A DNA stretch of 64,000 bases from Alopecurus myosuroides. Lineage: Eukaryota > Streptophyta > Magnoliopsida > Poales > Poaceae. The notes under the pieces were generated by a model. It did no database searches, had not been told where the DNA came from, and worked only from the letters and a program-made list of their open reading frames with translations. Position 1 is the stretch's first letter; each line of letters opens with the position of its first letter. Below are positions 43,901 to 55,738 of the stretch, in pieces. The translations under genes and the position numbers were made by a program. The DNA lies in assembly GCA_028641055.1 (NCBI GenBank), contig CM054061.1, positions 31,669,523-31,733,522 of the forward strand. Reading direction: 5' to 3'.

Positions 43901-45541
43901 CATGATACTGTCTTATTGGCAAACCAAGTGATATATACTTATGATTTAAACATATAAATTTAAAAGCGTGTATTAATTAAGTGTATCATTTCACATTTGC
44001 AAACCCTAATGTTATTAACTCTTCAAGTGAACGAAGTCATCACCAGAAGTAATCAAACAAACCTAAGTCACGTAAAACCAATGTGACCAAAGTATCGTAT
44101 CAAACGTAGCTTACACTTGTAAGTTGGGGTTCAGAGTATTTAGCCATCCATCTCATTACTATGCATTATATCATTTTCCATTGTTTTCAGTAGTCCTTGG
44201 TGTGACTACTTTAATATTTTTCAGATCTCTGGATTCCCACGCAAACCCTCGAACCCCGAAGGACATGAATTGTTATTTCTACCTCAGGCAAGTTCATCAC
44301 TTGCTCATATCTATTAAAATAATTGCTGAGAACTATTTGCAAAAACCTATCGTATTACCACCTTATTCCAAAAGAATGCATGGATCCTATTTTGATAAAA
44401 AGATGACTAATTGAATACCTACCTGAGTGGTAGTATTCTGTTTTGGCTGGCAAATGGAACCAAGGTAAGAAGAATCAGTCATTGGAAGGTTACATTTGCA
44501 CGGGAAAGTATTACCTAGGATATAACAATCAATGTTGTCAGAGTTCTTGCGCCGTAAATACCACGTTGACCATAGGTCTTGTATGGGGCGAGTAAGACAA
44601 GTGTGATCTTCTCACGTTCCACGTGTCAACAGGCAGCCAGAGCCGTACGCTATAGTTCTTGCGATACTACATTCACATTTGTGGGATCCCTTAATGCCTA
44701 TGGACTCTGGTGTCTATGATAGTATGCACATGGACCCTAGGTATCTACAGTGAGGGGTAGATTATCAGCGGTAAACCTATGTTGCATGAAATGGGTGGGC
44801 ATGTGAGGTGCGGAGAAGCGCGGTGGTTTGGATCAACAACCTGGCCCCACACCGAAGTTGGTGCGGACATGAATGTAAGCCTGGTTGTGCAACATGGTCC
44901 TGATCTCTTATGGGTATAGTTACGCACCTCTACAAAATGTAAAAAGATGTGACATGTTACCTCTTATCCGGGAAGAAGCTGTGAACGCTAGAGGAAAGAA
45001 ACTCCATGATGTTCTAGCACCTGTGGAGATTTGACGACCATATTTTTTGATATAAAAATAATCTCTTGAAGAAAGATTTGCAAAAACTTTGCATTAGCTT
45101 GTCACTCTTTAGAGTCTAAAGTTGTATTTAGTGCATCAAACACCCTACGTACATAAAGAATTTGTTGAGTAACGCTTGTTACTCATTCGTTCCCTTTTTA
45201 CCCTCTTCTTAGAATTGAAGCCATTAAGGGAGGTGTAAGATAGTTGTAACGATGATGAGGAGGGCTTCATCGTGAAGCCAGGGCTATCTAATGAAGCTAG
45301 AAGGAGATATATATATACTATTTAGCTGAGGAAGCCATGTTGTCAACAATGTTGGTGAAGGAGACACTATGAAGTTGAAGGAGGAGTCCATTCCTGGACT
45401 TAGATGCTTAGAAGCAATAGATTAGAGCTGTGACCACAATTGTAGTGGATTAAGTTTAGAGTTTGTGTTGTTCTCCGGCTTAGAGATACGATTCACATCT
45501 TCTGATATTTCATTTGCACGAGACCTTCTTTGATACAACAA
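40995..45541 (+). mobile_element. Probable continuation of the old chromovirus-type LTR
   Basis: The first bases (TAA) are the transposon target duplication. AT-rich DNA is followed by a GC-richer block (41,930-42,540), then an inverted repeat with arms TGAAGTCATG/CATGACTTCA (42548-42577), then AT-rich DNA. This is the order seen in the TE1 LTR. No gene. The right end near 45541 (GATACAACA) is a guess, and the combined length of about 5.8 kb would be unusually long, so other repeats may be mixed in. Confidence 0.4.
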
Positions 45542-45591
45542 AAACGTTCTTGAGATTGTGTATTTAATATAATTCTATCCTGCTTTATTAT

Positions 45592-46149
45592 GGGTTTGAA
45601 GGTGCTGATATTCCAGTTGGGAGGAGGACGCACCAGATTAGGACTGATCCTAACAAAACCAAGCTTACTCCTCTCCATGGAGGAGATGGCATTATTGGCA
45701 AGAGCAAGGGACTCAGTGCAATATACAACATTCTTCTCCGTATGTTCCATGATAACATTGCCCATCAAGCGGGAAACTTGGATGATATGTGTGGTGGGTT
45801 GGTAAACCTCATGTACCATGCTCACGAGACTTTTCTTGTTGGGCATGACTGTCAAGGAAAGGCGATTCATGTGATATACTTCATTCTCTATGAGATGTAC
45901 CATGTTATCATGGAGAAGAAGACCCTAGTGTATGCTCCCTATGTGATGAAGCTGGTTATTCTCAAGTTGGAGGGCTTGAACACTAGTAACTTTACTCCAC
46001 AAAAGCAAAAGAGCCTCCAGATCCTCACTAATGATGATGTTCCTAGTGTCTCTCGTACGAGAGTTCCTCGTGCTCCTTTCTCATCTAGCAATGATGAGGA
46101 GGATAGGACCCGGCACCAAGAGCTAGGAGGAAGAATGTCAGCCTCTTGA
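45592..46149 (+). pseudogene. Retroelement protein fragment, possibly the extra ORF of a SIRE/Maximus-like element
   Basis: A plus-strand frame reads GFEGADIPVGRRTHQIRTDP, LHGGDGIIGKSKGLSAIYNI, LVNLMYHAHETFLVGHDCQG, KKTLVYAPYVMKLVILKLEG, with a Ser/Asp/Glu-rich tail to a stop at 46149. The YHAH...YAPYV pattern resembles the large non-pol proteins found in several grass retroelements. A degraded continuation reaches TE2 at 46462 and resumes at 61567. No catalytic motif; function unknown. Confidence 0.4.
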
Positions 46150-46462
46150 GATCTTTCCCCTCCATTAGCACCACCAAAGGAAAGGTGAAGAACCTGAATT
46201 GGTTCCAACGCACCATGGTTTGCATGACCACATCTGTTCACAAGGAGAATTATGATGCCTCTGTTGAGCGCAAACGCATCTTTCACAACCAAGGGGTCCT
46301 GCAAAATGAATGGATGATCTTAGGGTCAAAGGGAAACATACCAGGGCTGATGATGCATCCTCCAGTAAGGAGTCTGACTAGACCATCTCCTACACCAAGT
46401 GGAACTATGACGTAATTGATTGTTCTGCCTTCAGTGAGGTCACTTCTCAGCCATCCACCTCT
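46150..46462 (+). pseudogene. Degraded continuation of the SIRE-like extra frame
   Basis: Fragments in shifted frames: KGKVKNLNWFQRTMVCMTT, VERKRIFHNQGVLQNEWMI. The TSD AATGT (46463-46467) and TE2 follow, and the text resumes at 61567. Confidence 0.35.
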
Positions 46463-46467
46463 AATGT

Positions 46468-49400
46468 TGTCGCACCCGGACTTCTAGAGGATACTCACCG
46501 TACGAACTGAACAGTATTTTGGTTGGATTACGGGGCTTAACGGCTCCCGCGTCCCCTTACGGGTAGGCCAGCACTTATGTGCGACAACCAACCGTTACTG
46601 TTCATCGTCGATGTAAACTATCCTGTAGAAATCAGGATACTACCATTGACGTACTTCATACCATACACACATGGTACGTCAACGGTTTTGAACAAAAGGA
46701 TAACACAACATGCCTCTAAGACACAAAAGATTGAAATAAGGTTGCAAATGGCCTTCACTAAGGCAGAAATAGCAAATACAATCATCCAGAGGACACATGT
46801 CCCAACATAGCATTCATTACATCAGCGGAAGCAATCAAAGGTGTCTGGGTACAGACAAATCCAACAGGCTTAAGAAGCCGGAGAAAATAAAGAAGACGAA
46901 GCCCATCCACGTAGGTCCTGGATCCAGCCCTGGTCCAGCTAGCTACTCGTCTGCAGTCTCGTCAAACTCCACGAAGTAGCCATCCTGGTGGTCATCGTAG
47001 CCGTAGTCGTAGTCTGCGTAAACCACAGCCCCAAAGGGGTCAGTACAACAACGTACTGGCAAGCAAGACTCACAGTTCACCAAAGTGTAGCCCGTCAACA
47101 CCAAGCACAGATGCCTTGGGATCAACGGAAGAAAAGGGGGTATGAAAGATGCTGCAACTGGCTGCACTAACCATCTACAGAACATACTACAACTTACGGT
47201 GTATCAGAAAGAGATAAGATAGCGTATCGTAACCAACTATAGCTAACCACCAAACAAACCCATCCTGGATCTCGCCCCTTATCCAAAGAAGCAATCCGAG
47301 GATAACTCACACAGTTGGATTAATGATGGATCAAGTTGTTGTGTCAATAGGCCTATTACTAGTCAAGTTATCATTAGTTAGGTGTAAGTTGTTCTGAGTA
47401 CTTGTTAGCCAGTACTTTCACCAAGTCAACCATAACCGCGGAAAACACGGCTTCTCGAGAAGATTTATCCCTGCAGGGGTGCACCAATTTGGCCGTACAC
47501 GTAAGAATAACCCGCCAGATGGGAAGGCCTTTCCCACCAAGCGGGGCACTCAACACAACTCAACTCTTCTTCGCATCAAGCCCAAAGCACCACGTGTTGT
47601 GCGTGCGCGGCTAATCGAGCCCCCCGAAGAAAAGGAGGACCCTCATAGCACTGGAAGACCACGCCGCCCTAAATGCCGACTACAAAAGTTCCACCCTGGC
47701 CTCGGGTTCGTACCTGCATATGCGTGCATCAAATGGAAAGCCCGAACTAAGTGTGGTGATTTGGACGAGATGCGGATCGAGTCAAATTGAGGGGGGCGCC
47801 CATACACGCTTCCCACATGCGGATAGTGCGCTCATCATGGATCAGTAGACAAGACCCTTTTCCTATTAGGGTCGACACTAGCAGGCCTCAAAACCACGCC
47901 GGGCCTCCTGCCGGTGCCTTATCAGCAAATTATTATTACCTCAAATTAACAGGTGTTGTTTAACATCGAGCCCAGAATATAACAGAATATAATAACAGAA
48001 AGTAACTGATAGCAGACTCGAGCAAAACAACCCTAAGCATGCTAGTAAGACACGGGCTCAAGCAACGGGGTTTTAGGACTGGGGGTGATGGCAATATCAG
48101 GGTTTAGGGTATCATGTGATAGGTTCATAACAGAAACAACTACCACTATGGCTAGCAGAAAAGAACAACGGAAAGTATCGGTAACCAATGTTGAAAGGAA
48201 CACAATGGTTCATGTGAGTGATAACTTGCCTGCAAACCCAGTAGCCGGGTACTGAGCTAGATCCTCAGAAGGGGTGTCGTAAAGGTCGTCGGTATCAACG
48301 TCGTCGTCTATCCGAGAAGAAGCAAACAAACAAGGCAGAAATATAAACAATCATCATCATGGCATAGTGCACAATCAAATATGATGCATGACAAGTTAAC
48401 AGATGCATCAAAATAAACTAATTGATATGATAACACAATTTAAATGGACACATATGCAATTTTGAGTTGCATATGAAAAGCCCATGGATTTTGGTTAGAT
48501 TATTTGTTTTCCAACTAATCAACAGGTGATAGTGGTTTAGTATGATGCATGCAAAAGGAAAACAGCAAAATAACAACATTAGAATCAAATTAAAATAGGG
48601 TGTAGCAATTTAGAATCTTATTATCAATTTTAGGGAATTTTGGGTGCCTTAAAGGTGACACACAAGTAGTTGTTGTTTTCAACCATTTAAATTGTTCAAA
48701 ACAAATAACAAAGTTTATATTTGAAAAGAACATCAAATTTTAGTTGGATTACATGTTTCAAATTTTGAAATTGGAATTTGGATTATTTAATTATGAATTA
48801 AACAGTATTAAACAAGTTTTAAATGAATTTAAAACAAGTTTGAATTTAATTGAATCTTTATTTGTTCCAAAACATGAATTCAAACTCACATTTGAAAAGT
48901 TCACACTTTGATGGTTTGAAAACATATTTTGCATGTTCAAAAATATTTTATTTTGACCAAGTTATGATTTTATCAAATTTTAATTGAATTAAACAAGGAT
49001 TAAAATATTTAGGCAATTTAAATTATTCAAACCAGAAAACAAAAATTATATTTGAATAGGTTATTTAAAATGGTATGGAAAACATATTTTATTTGCATTT
49101 ATTGGATTTATGAATAATTAGTTATGGAATTTATAATTTAGCATTTGAATTATTTAAATTTGAATTTTAAATACATTTGAAGTTTCCAAAACAGCACACA
49201 AATTGGATATTTGGAAAGTTTAGGAAATTTGGATCAGAAAACATATAAAGTTTGCATTTAATGGAAATACAGAATGAAAGTTATTAAATTTTAAAGTTTT
49301 GTTTCAATTCTGCTAATTAAAATGAATTTTGGAATTTCCAGGAATTTCGCAGAAACATTTTTGTTACCGCGCTGGCCTTTACACGCAGCCACTGCCGCGT

Positions 49401-51101
49401 GGGCCAGTGGCCAGCGTGGCGCTGCGCAACGCTTGCGTGGCCGTGGGGGTCTATGACAGGTGGGCCTGCGCGCTTCGGTAGAAAAAGGAGCAAAAATGTG
49501 TGCGGCGCTGCGGGCTCGAACCCGAGACCTGCGCGAGTTTCAGAAGGAACGCAACCAGTTGCGCTGCGTGCAGTTGTTTGACAGTATAGGAAACGGATAC
49601 AGGTTATCGTTCAACGAGTTTAACTGAATCTCTGACGAGCAAACGTTTGCTCGCCCGTCAGACAGAGGGGCTCGCCGGCGTTGCGGTGATCGTGGACGTG
49701 CACGAGTGGATGCTGGGCTGGTGCAGATGCACTGATGCGTGGCGATGCACAGGAGGGAAAGATTGGAGGAGGACGGGGCTCACCACCGGAGTAATCGAAG
49801 CAGCGGCTCGGTGACGTTCTGCTGACGACGGTGGCCGCGGCGAAGTCGAAGACGACGGCGAGGAAGCAGCGGCGCTCCGGGCTCCCGCGGGTGTTCAACG
49901 AGTAGAGGACGACGCGACGATGCGATTCCAGGAAACGAACGGTGACGAGGAGCCCTGCAACGGCGGTGAGAACGGCGGGTTCAGAGATGATGTCGTCACG
50001 GCGGCCGGAGAGGAAATGGATCACGGCGGCGGAGCAGGGGCTTACCCGTGGAGATGTGGTGTCCAGCAGAGAGAGGAGAGAGTGGCGAAGCGATGGCAGG
50101 TGGTGGGTGGCTAAGTAGGTGCGGGAGGTGGCGGCGCCATCGTCGGTTTCAGAGGGTGGCCGCCGGTGAGGTTGGAGCAGAGAGGGGATCTCGTCGGGGA
50201 GGAGGCGAACGACGGCGGCGGAGAGGGGAAAGGGAACCTAGGGGGTCTAGGGTTGATACGGGGTGCTCTAGGGTTCGTTTTATAGGCGTGGAGGCAGCGG
50301 TGCGGCCGCCGGAGTCGCGCGGGGGTGCGGTGGCGCCTCCGATGCGCTGCCGTACGGGGGCGAGATGAAAAGCACGCTTTTCAAAGCGGTAATTGGCGTT
50401 TAGTTGGGCTGGGCTGGCGCGCGCGGTAGATAGATTGGGCTGGGTTAGGTTAGTTGACGCGCGCGCTGTAGGTTTTGTTTTATTTTTATTTTTCCTTTCT
50501 GTTTTTTTTTGTAGCTTTGCTTTTGGAATAAAAACATAGGTTTTGTTTATAGAAAAATTTGAGAAAATTAGGATAAATTTCTTAGTTGAAATGCAACCAC
50601 TTGGTAGCTCTTGTTTTCAAAAACTTAATTGTTTGCTTGCTGTTTAGAAATTAAACCAAATTAATTGCAATTTCCAATATTAATTAATATAAGAAAAACA
50701 AGGCATTTTCAATAGGGTTTCCCCTAGGGTTTAGAATGTTTTAAGGAATTCCAATTAGTGGTGAACTTCATGGATTCGAAGGATTAATGATTTTGAAAAA
50801 TGGTTTGAATTTGGAAATGATTTGAAATTAATTGATTAAAGTGATTGATTGAATTAAGCAACAATTTAATAGTTGATCCAATATGAAATAATTGGAAGCA
50901 ATTGATGTTTTTGATTTGCAATTTTTTTATTTGAAAAAAAAAATTTGTAACAGACAAGTGTGAAAACAGAAGTTGATTGAGTTTGACTTTTATTATGAAA
51001 ACAATGCACACAGAAATAAAAATGAGGATGATGACATGATGCATTGCTTAAATAAAACAAGAAGTAAAACAACTAGGGGTTTTCATACTTGGATGTTACA
51101 A
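46468..51101 (-). repeat. 3' LTR of TE2
   Basis: Minus strand TGTAACATCCAAGTATG at 51101 to CCGGGTGCGACA at 46468. It holds a GC-rich block (49640-50380) with donor-like GGTGAGC on the minus strand at 49778-49784, long AT-rich parts, and a tRNA B-box-like motif at 49513-49522. No gene. Confidence 0.93.
49513..49522 (-). promoter_or_regulatory. tRNA B-box-like motif in the TE2 LTR
   Basis: The minus strand reads GGTTCGAGCC, a match to the Pol III B-box consensus, inside a CGGGTTCGAGCCCG palindrome-like context. I found no clear A box upstream. It is repeated in the other LTR near 59975-59984. Confidence 0.3.
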
Positions 51102-51116
51102 AACGCCCCCCCTTGA
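51102..51116 (-). other. Polypurine tract of TE2
   Basis: The minus strand reads CAAGGGGGGGCGTTT up to the LTR border at 51101. Confidence 0.85.
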
Positions 51117-51137
51117 AGGAATCGCGCCCCGAGATTC

Positions 51138-53354
51138 CTACGGAGAAGTGAAAAGGTCCGGATACTTCTTGTGAAGATCCTCTTCGGTCTCCCACGTTGC
51201 CTCTTTACCGGAATGATGCGACCATTGCACTTTCAAGAACTTGGTGCTCTTGTTGCGAGTCTTATGCTCGGTCTCATCGAGAATACGAACAGGGTGCTCC
51301 TCATAAGATAGATCATCTTGCAGTTCGATGGAATCATGATCAACTGCACGATCTGGATCTTTGAAACACTTCTTGAGTTGTGACATGTGGAACACATCGT
51401 GCACTTTGGATAGCTTTTCTGGGAGTTCAAGACGATAAGCATTTTCTGCACGCCTTGAGAGAATGTTGAAAGGACCAATGTATCTTGGTGCCAGCTTTCC
51501 TTTCACACCAAAACGATGAGTGCCTCTGAGGGGAGTTACACGGAGATATGCCTTGTCACCAGGTGCATAGATCATATCCCTGTGCTTGCTATCATAATAG
51601 CTCTTCTGACGAGACTGAGCAATCCTGAGATTGTCATGAATGATACGAACTTTCTCCTCGGCTTCCTTAACAATGTCAGGGCCTAAAAGTGAATGTTCAC
51701 CAGCTCCAGACCAATTTATTGGACTCCTGCATCTGCGACCATACAGTGCCTCAAATGGTGCCATGCCTAGGCTTTCCTGGTAGCTGTTGTTGTAGGAGAA
51801 TTCAGCATATGGAAGGCAATCCTCCCATTTCATGCCAAAGGAGAGACCACATGCTCTGAGCATATCCTCGAGAATCTGATTGACTCTTTCGACTTGCCCC
51901 TGAGACTGAGGGTGATAAGCTGTGCTGAACAGAAGTTTAGTGCCCAATGCTTCTTGAAAACTCTTCCAGAAATGAGAAGTAAAGATACTTCCACGGTCTA
52001 AGCTTATTTCCAATGGAACACCATGAAGGGGAACAATCTTTGCTGTATAGAGCTCTGCTAACTGGCTAGCTGAGATAGTTTCCTTGACAGCGAAGAAATG
52101 AGCTACTTTAGTGAGACGATCAATAACAACGAAGATTGCATCGTTGCCCTTTTTGGACTTTGGAAACCCAGTAACGAAGTCCATTTCAATCATGTCCCAC
52201 TTCCACTCAGGAATTTTCAGAGGTTGGAGTAGACCTGCTGTTTTCTGATGGACTGCCTTAACACGTTGACAAACGTCGCATTCAGAAACGTATTTAGCAA
52301 TTTCACGTTTCATGCCAGGCCACCAATACAGAGTCTTAAGATCCTGGTACATCTTTGTACTTCCAGGGTGAATGGAGAGAGGAGTTTCATGAGCCTCCTT
52401 GAGAATGATATCTTTTAGACTTTGAACTTGAGGAACTGCAATGCGTCCTTCAAAGAACACAGTTCCTTTATCATCAACTGAGAAGGACTTGAATTTCTCC
52501 TTGCCTTCCTTGATGTGCTCAACCATCTTCTTGATTTCAATATCACGAAGTTGTTCAGAACGAATCTTGTCCTCGAGAGTTGGACTGGCTGTCAAGCTAG
52601 CAAGGTATCCTTCAGGGAAAAGACCAAGGTTTAGCTTCTGGAATTCTTCATGAAGTGGAGGTTGGCTTTCCATGATCATGAGATTATTGCAATAGGATTT
52701 TCGACTGAGAGCATCGGCCATAACATTAGCCTTGACTGGAGTGTAAGAAATGGTGAGATCAAAGTCTTTAATCTTCTCAATCCATCTCCTTTGCCTGAGG
52801 TTCAGATCTGGCTGAGTGAAGATGTATTTCAGACTCTTATGATCGGAAAAGATTTCAGTTTTGTTACCCAACAAGTACTGTCTCCATTTCTTGAGGGCAA
52901 ACACAACTGCTGCAAGTTCAAGATCATGTGTGGGATAGTTTTGCTCATGTGGGTTCAACCGACGTGAAGCATAAGCCACAACTTGGCGTTCTTGCATAAG
53001 AACTGCTCCTAGGCCTTGGAGAGATGCATCACAGAATATCTGGAAAGGTTTGGTAGTATCTGGGCCAACCAGAACTAGGGTGGAAGTGAGTTTAGCCTTC
53101 AGGAGATTGAAACTCTCATCACACTGTGGAGTCCAAATGAACTTCTTGTCCTTCTTTGTGAGATCAGTGAGAGGTTTTGCAATCTTGGAAAAGTTTTGGA
53201 CGAAAGGACGGCAATAGCTAGCCAAGCCAAGAAAACTTCTGACTTGCTTCACCGTCTTAGGGGGTTTCCAATCGACAATTGCCTTAACCTTTTCCGGGTC
53301 AATGGCTATGCCTTTGGCTGAGATGATATGACCAAGATATGCAACTTCTGGAAT
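51138..53354 (-). pseudogene. TE2 pol, part 3: end of RT, RNase H, integrase and chromodomain
   Basis: This minus-strand frame follows the stop at 53355-53357 and ends at 51138. It starts with the RT connection ([20 protein letters not shown]; first ATG 53252). RNase H follows ([22 protein letters not shown]), then the integrase finger ([20 protein letters not shown]) and core ([41 protein letters not shown]) and a C-terminal chromodomain ([19 protein letters not shown]). It stays in the frame of part 2, so the only break between them is the single stop codon. Part 3 alone lacks a start, so it should be made only by readthrough. Confidence 0.88.
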
Positions 53355-55223
53355 CTAGAACTCACATTTGGAAAACTTGGCATACAGACGATGCTCGCGA
53401 AGTTTCATGAGAGTGAGACGAAGGTGTTCTCCATGCTCTTCCTCGGATTTTGAGTAGACCAGAATATCGTCGAGATATACCACAACGAACTTGTCGAGGT
53501 ATTCATGGAAGACAGAATTCATGAGTCTTGAGAAGGTTGCCAGTGCATTGGTGAGACCAAATGACATGACAGTGTATTCATATAGACCGTAACGAGTGGT
53601 GAAAGCTGTTTTTGGAATATCTTCTTTTCTGATCTTTATCTGATGGTAACCCATCCTCAAGTCCAACTTTGAGAATATTGAGGCTCCAGCAAGTTGATCA
53701 AAAAGATCATCGATACGAGGAATTGGATACTTGTTCTTGATCGTTTTCTCGTTGAGAGGACGATAGTCAACCACGAGTCTTTTTGTTTGATCCTTCTTGG
53801 CAACAAACAGAGTTGGGCAACCCCAAGCGGAGGAACTAGGCTGAATGTAACCTTTCTCCATGTACATATCGATTTGCTCCTTCAACAATTTCAGTTCAGG
53901 AGGAGCTATCTTGTATGGATGCTTAGAGATTGGTGCAGTACCTGGTTCAAGCTCGATCACGAACTCAACTGCTCTGTCCGGAGGCATCCCTGGCAACTCT
54001 TCTGGAAAGACGTCAGGGAATTCACAAACCACCGGAACATTTTCAAGCAGAGGTAGAGGTTTAGCATCCAGGGTGTACAGCTGAACAGAACTTGATTCAC
54101 TTGGAGAATAGACTATCTGGCCGGAAGGGTGGAACAGAGTTATTGACTTCTTAGCACAGTCAATCGTAGCTTTATTGGCCTTCAACCAATCCATGCCAAG
54201 GATGACATCAATGTCAGAATTGCCAAGCAGAATGAGGGAAGCAAGGAATATGTGACCTCCAATCAAGATCTGATTCTCATGACTGATCTTGGAAGTTTGC
54301 ATAGTTGCTCCAGGGGAGTTTACTACTAGCGGGGAACCCAAACCAACAAAAGGTAGTTTAACTGTTGTAGCAAAGATCTTTGACACGAACGAATGCGATG
54401 CTCCGGTATCAAACAACACTTTAGCTGGGTTAGAGTTTACGGGGAATGTACCGAGAACGACGTCAGCAGCTTCCTCAGCTTTGTCGGCCTTGATATGATT
54501 CACCCTCGCGGTCCTCCCGACAGGCCTGTTGTTGGAGTTGAAGGCTTTAGCCGGGGGAGCACGAACCATAGCCTGGTTGGTGTTGGGGCGAGGAGGTGGT
54601 GGAGGTAGCTGCTTCTGAGTGCACTTATCAGCATAGTGCCCAGTCTCCTTGCACTTGAAGCAAGTGACGACACGAGGAGGACCTAGCCTTGGCTGACCCA
54701 TTGGAAACCTCTGACCCTGCATCTGAGATGGGTTGGGTGGGTGGGGACCAAAGCCTGGAGAAGCTTGGGCATTTGGAGCCCTAGTGACAGCACTGTTTGG
54801 CACCCAGATGCGGCGCTTCTGCGGAGGGGTGGTCATGTTGGAGGAGGAACCACCCTCACGCGAGTGCTTGCGCGACTCTTCGAACGCCTTGCGCCCATTC
54901 TCCTCATTGAGCGCGGTGTTCACGAGCTCCACGAAGTCCTTGCACTTGATGTTGGTGAGAGCGTACTTTAGTTCCGGGTTAAAACCTCGGCGGAACCTTG
55001 CCATCTTCTTGGCTTCAGTGGACACCTCGTCACCGGCGTATCGAGCGAGACGATTGAACTCGTTCTGGTAGCCGAGGACGTCCAGCTTGCCCTGTTTGAG
55101 AGAGCAGAATTCCTCACGCATCCTTTCCATGAGACCATCCGGGATGTGGTGCTTCAGGAAGGCATCCTTGAAACAACCCAGGTGATAGGATAGCCAGCTC
55201 TCATGGTCTGGTAGTTCTCCCAC
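53355..55223 (-). pseudogene. TE2 gag-pol, part 2: gag C terminus, protease and RT
   Basis: The minus-strand frame reads [19 protein letters not shown], then the capsid end ([14 protein letters not shown]), a CCHC knuckle [14 protein letters not shown] (54621-54662), protease [11 protein letters not shown] (catalytic Asp within 54399-54410) and RT with [15 protein letters not shown] and YLDD at 53466-53477. It ends at an in-frame TAG (53355-53357) right after KCEF. Part 1 is in a different frame. The catalytic motifs are intact; only the stop and frameshift break the polyprotein. Confidence 0.9.
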
Positions 55224-55528
55224 CAGGTAGCTGCCTGACCCTTCAGTAGGTAGGTGGCATACTTGACCTTATCTTCCTCAGCAACATGAGCAATCTCCAG
55301 AGCTCTGTTCATCTCCCTGATCCAGTCATCAGCATCGAGAGGCTCACGTGTTGCCACGAAAGCTCTCGGCCCCAAGCTCAGAAACTCCTTGATGCTGACT
55401 CGCGGAGCATTCTGGTTGTTGTTCTGGTTAGCCTGGATCTGGGCCATCCGAGCCACGACCTGAGTCATCTGAGTCAACAGCTCCGTGAGCGGAGGTGGTT
55501 CAGGCATGGTGTTCCTGGTTGGAGGCAT
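55154..55528 (-). pseudogene. TE2 gag, part 1 (N terminus)
   Basis: It starts at ATG 55528 (MPPTRNTMPEPPPLTELLTQ), preceded by TTCTGTTCAG/G. The capsid start ([32 protein letters not shown]) is easily aligned with TE1 gag ([26 protein letters not shown]). A shift of one reading frame near 55173-55181, just after YPITW, leads to a stop at 55154. The protein should therefore be a 124-residue truncated Gag. Confidence 0.88.
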
Positions 55529-55529
55529 C

Positions 55530-55555
55530 CTGAACAGAAATGCATTTTAGCACAA
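55530..55555 (-). promoter_or_regulatory. Splice-acceptor-like site before gag of TE2
   Basis: The minus strand reads GTGCTAAAATGCATTTCTGT then TCAG, followed by G and ATG 55528. A CTAAA branch-like motif lies about 20 bases before CAG. It corresponds to 31764-31785 in TE1. Confidence 0.55.
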
Positions 55556-55738
55556 TAACAGCAAAGGATAGACTTGGTAACCGAAAGAGAGATTATTCCG
55601 ACGCATGAATAGATAACCAACAGGTACATCATCACATGTTCAAATACATCAGAATATCCAACAGACCAATACATGGTTCGAAATACAAAGGATAACTAAA
55701 CATAGCTAGGAACGGATACATCGGTACTCCCATGCTCA

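Noticed and set aside
46577..46979. Short plus-strand frames in the TE2 LTR (also 57040-57442) as conserved genes
   Set aside because: Their conservation is explained by LTR identity. The element is transcribed from the other strand and no domain is visible.
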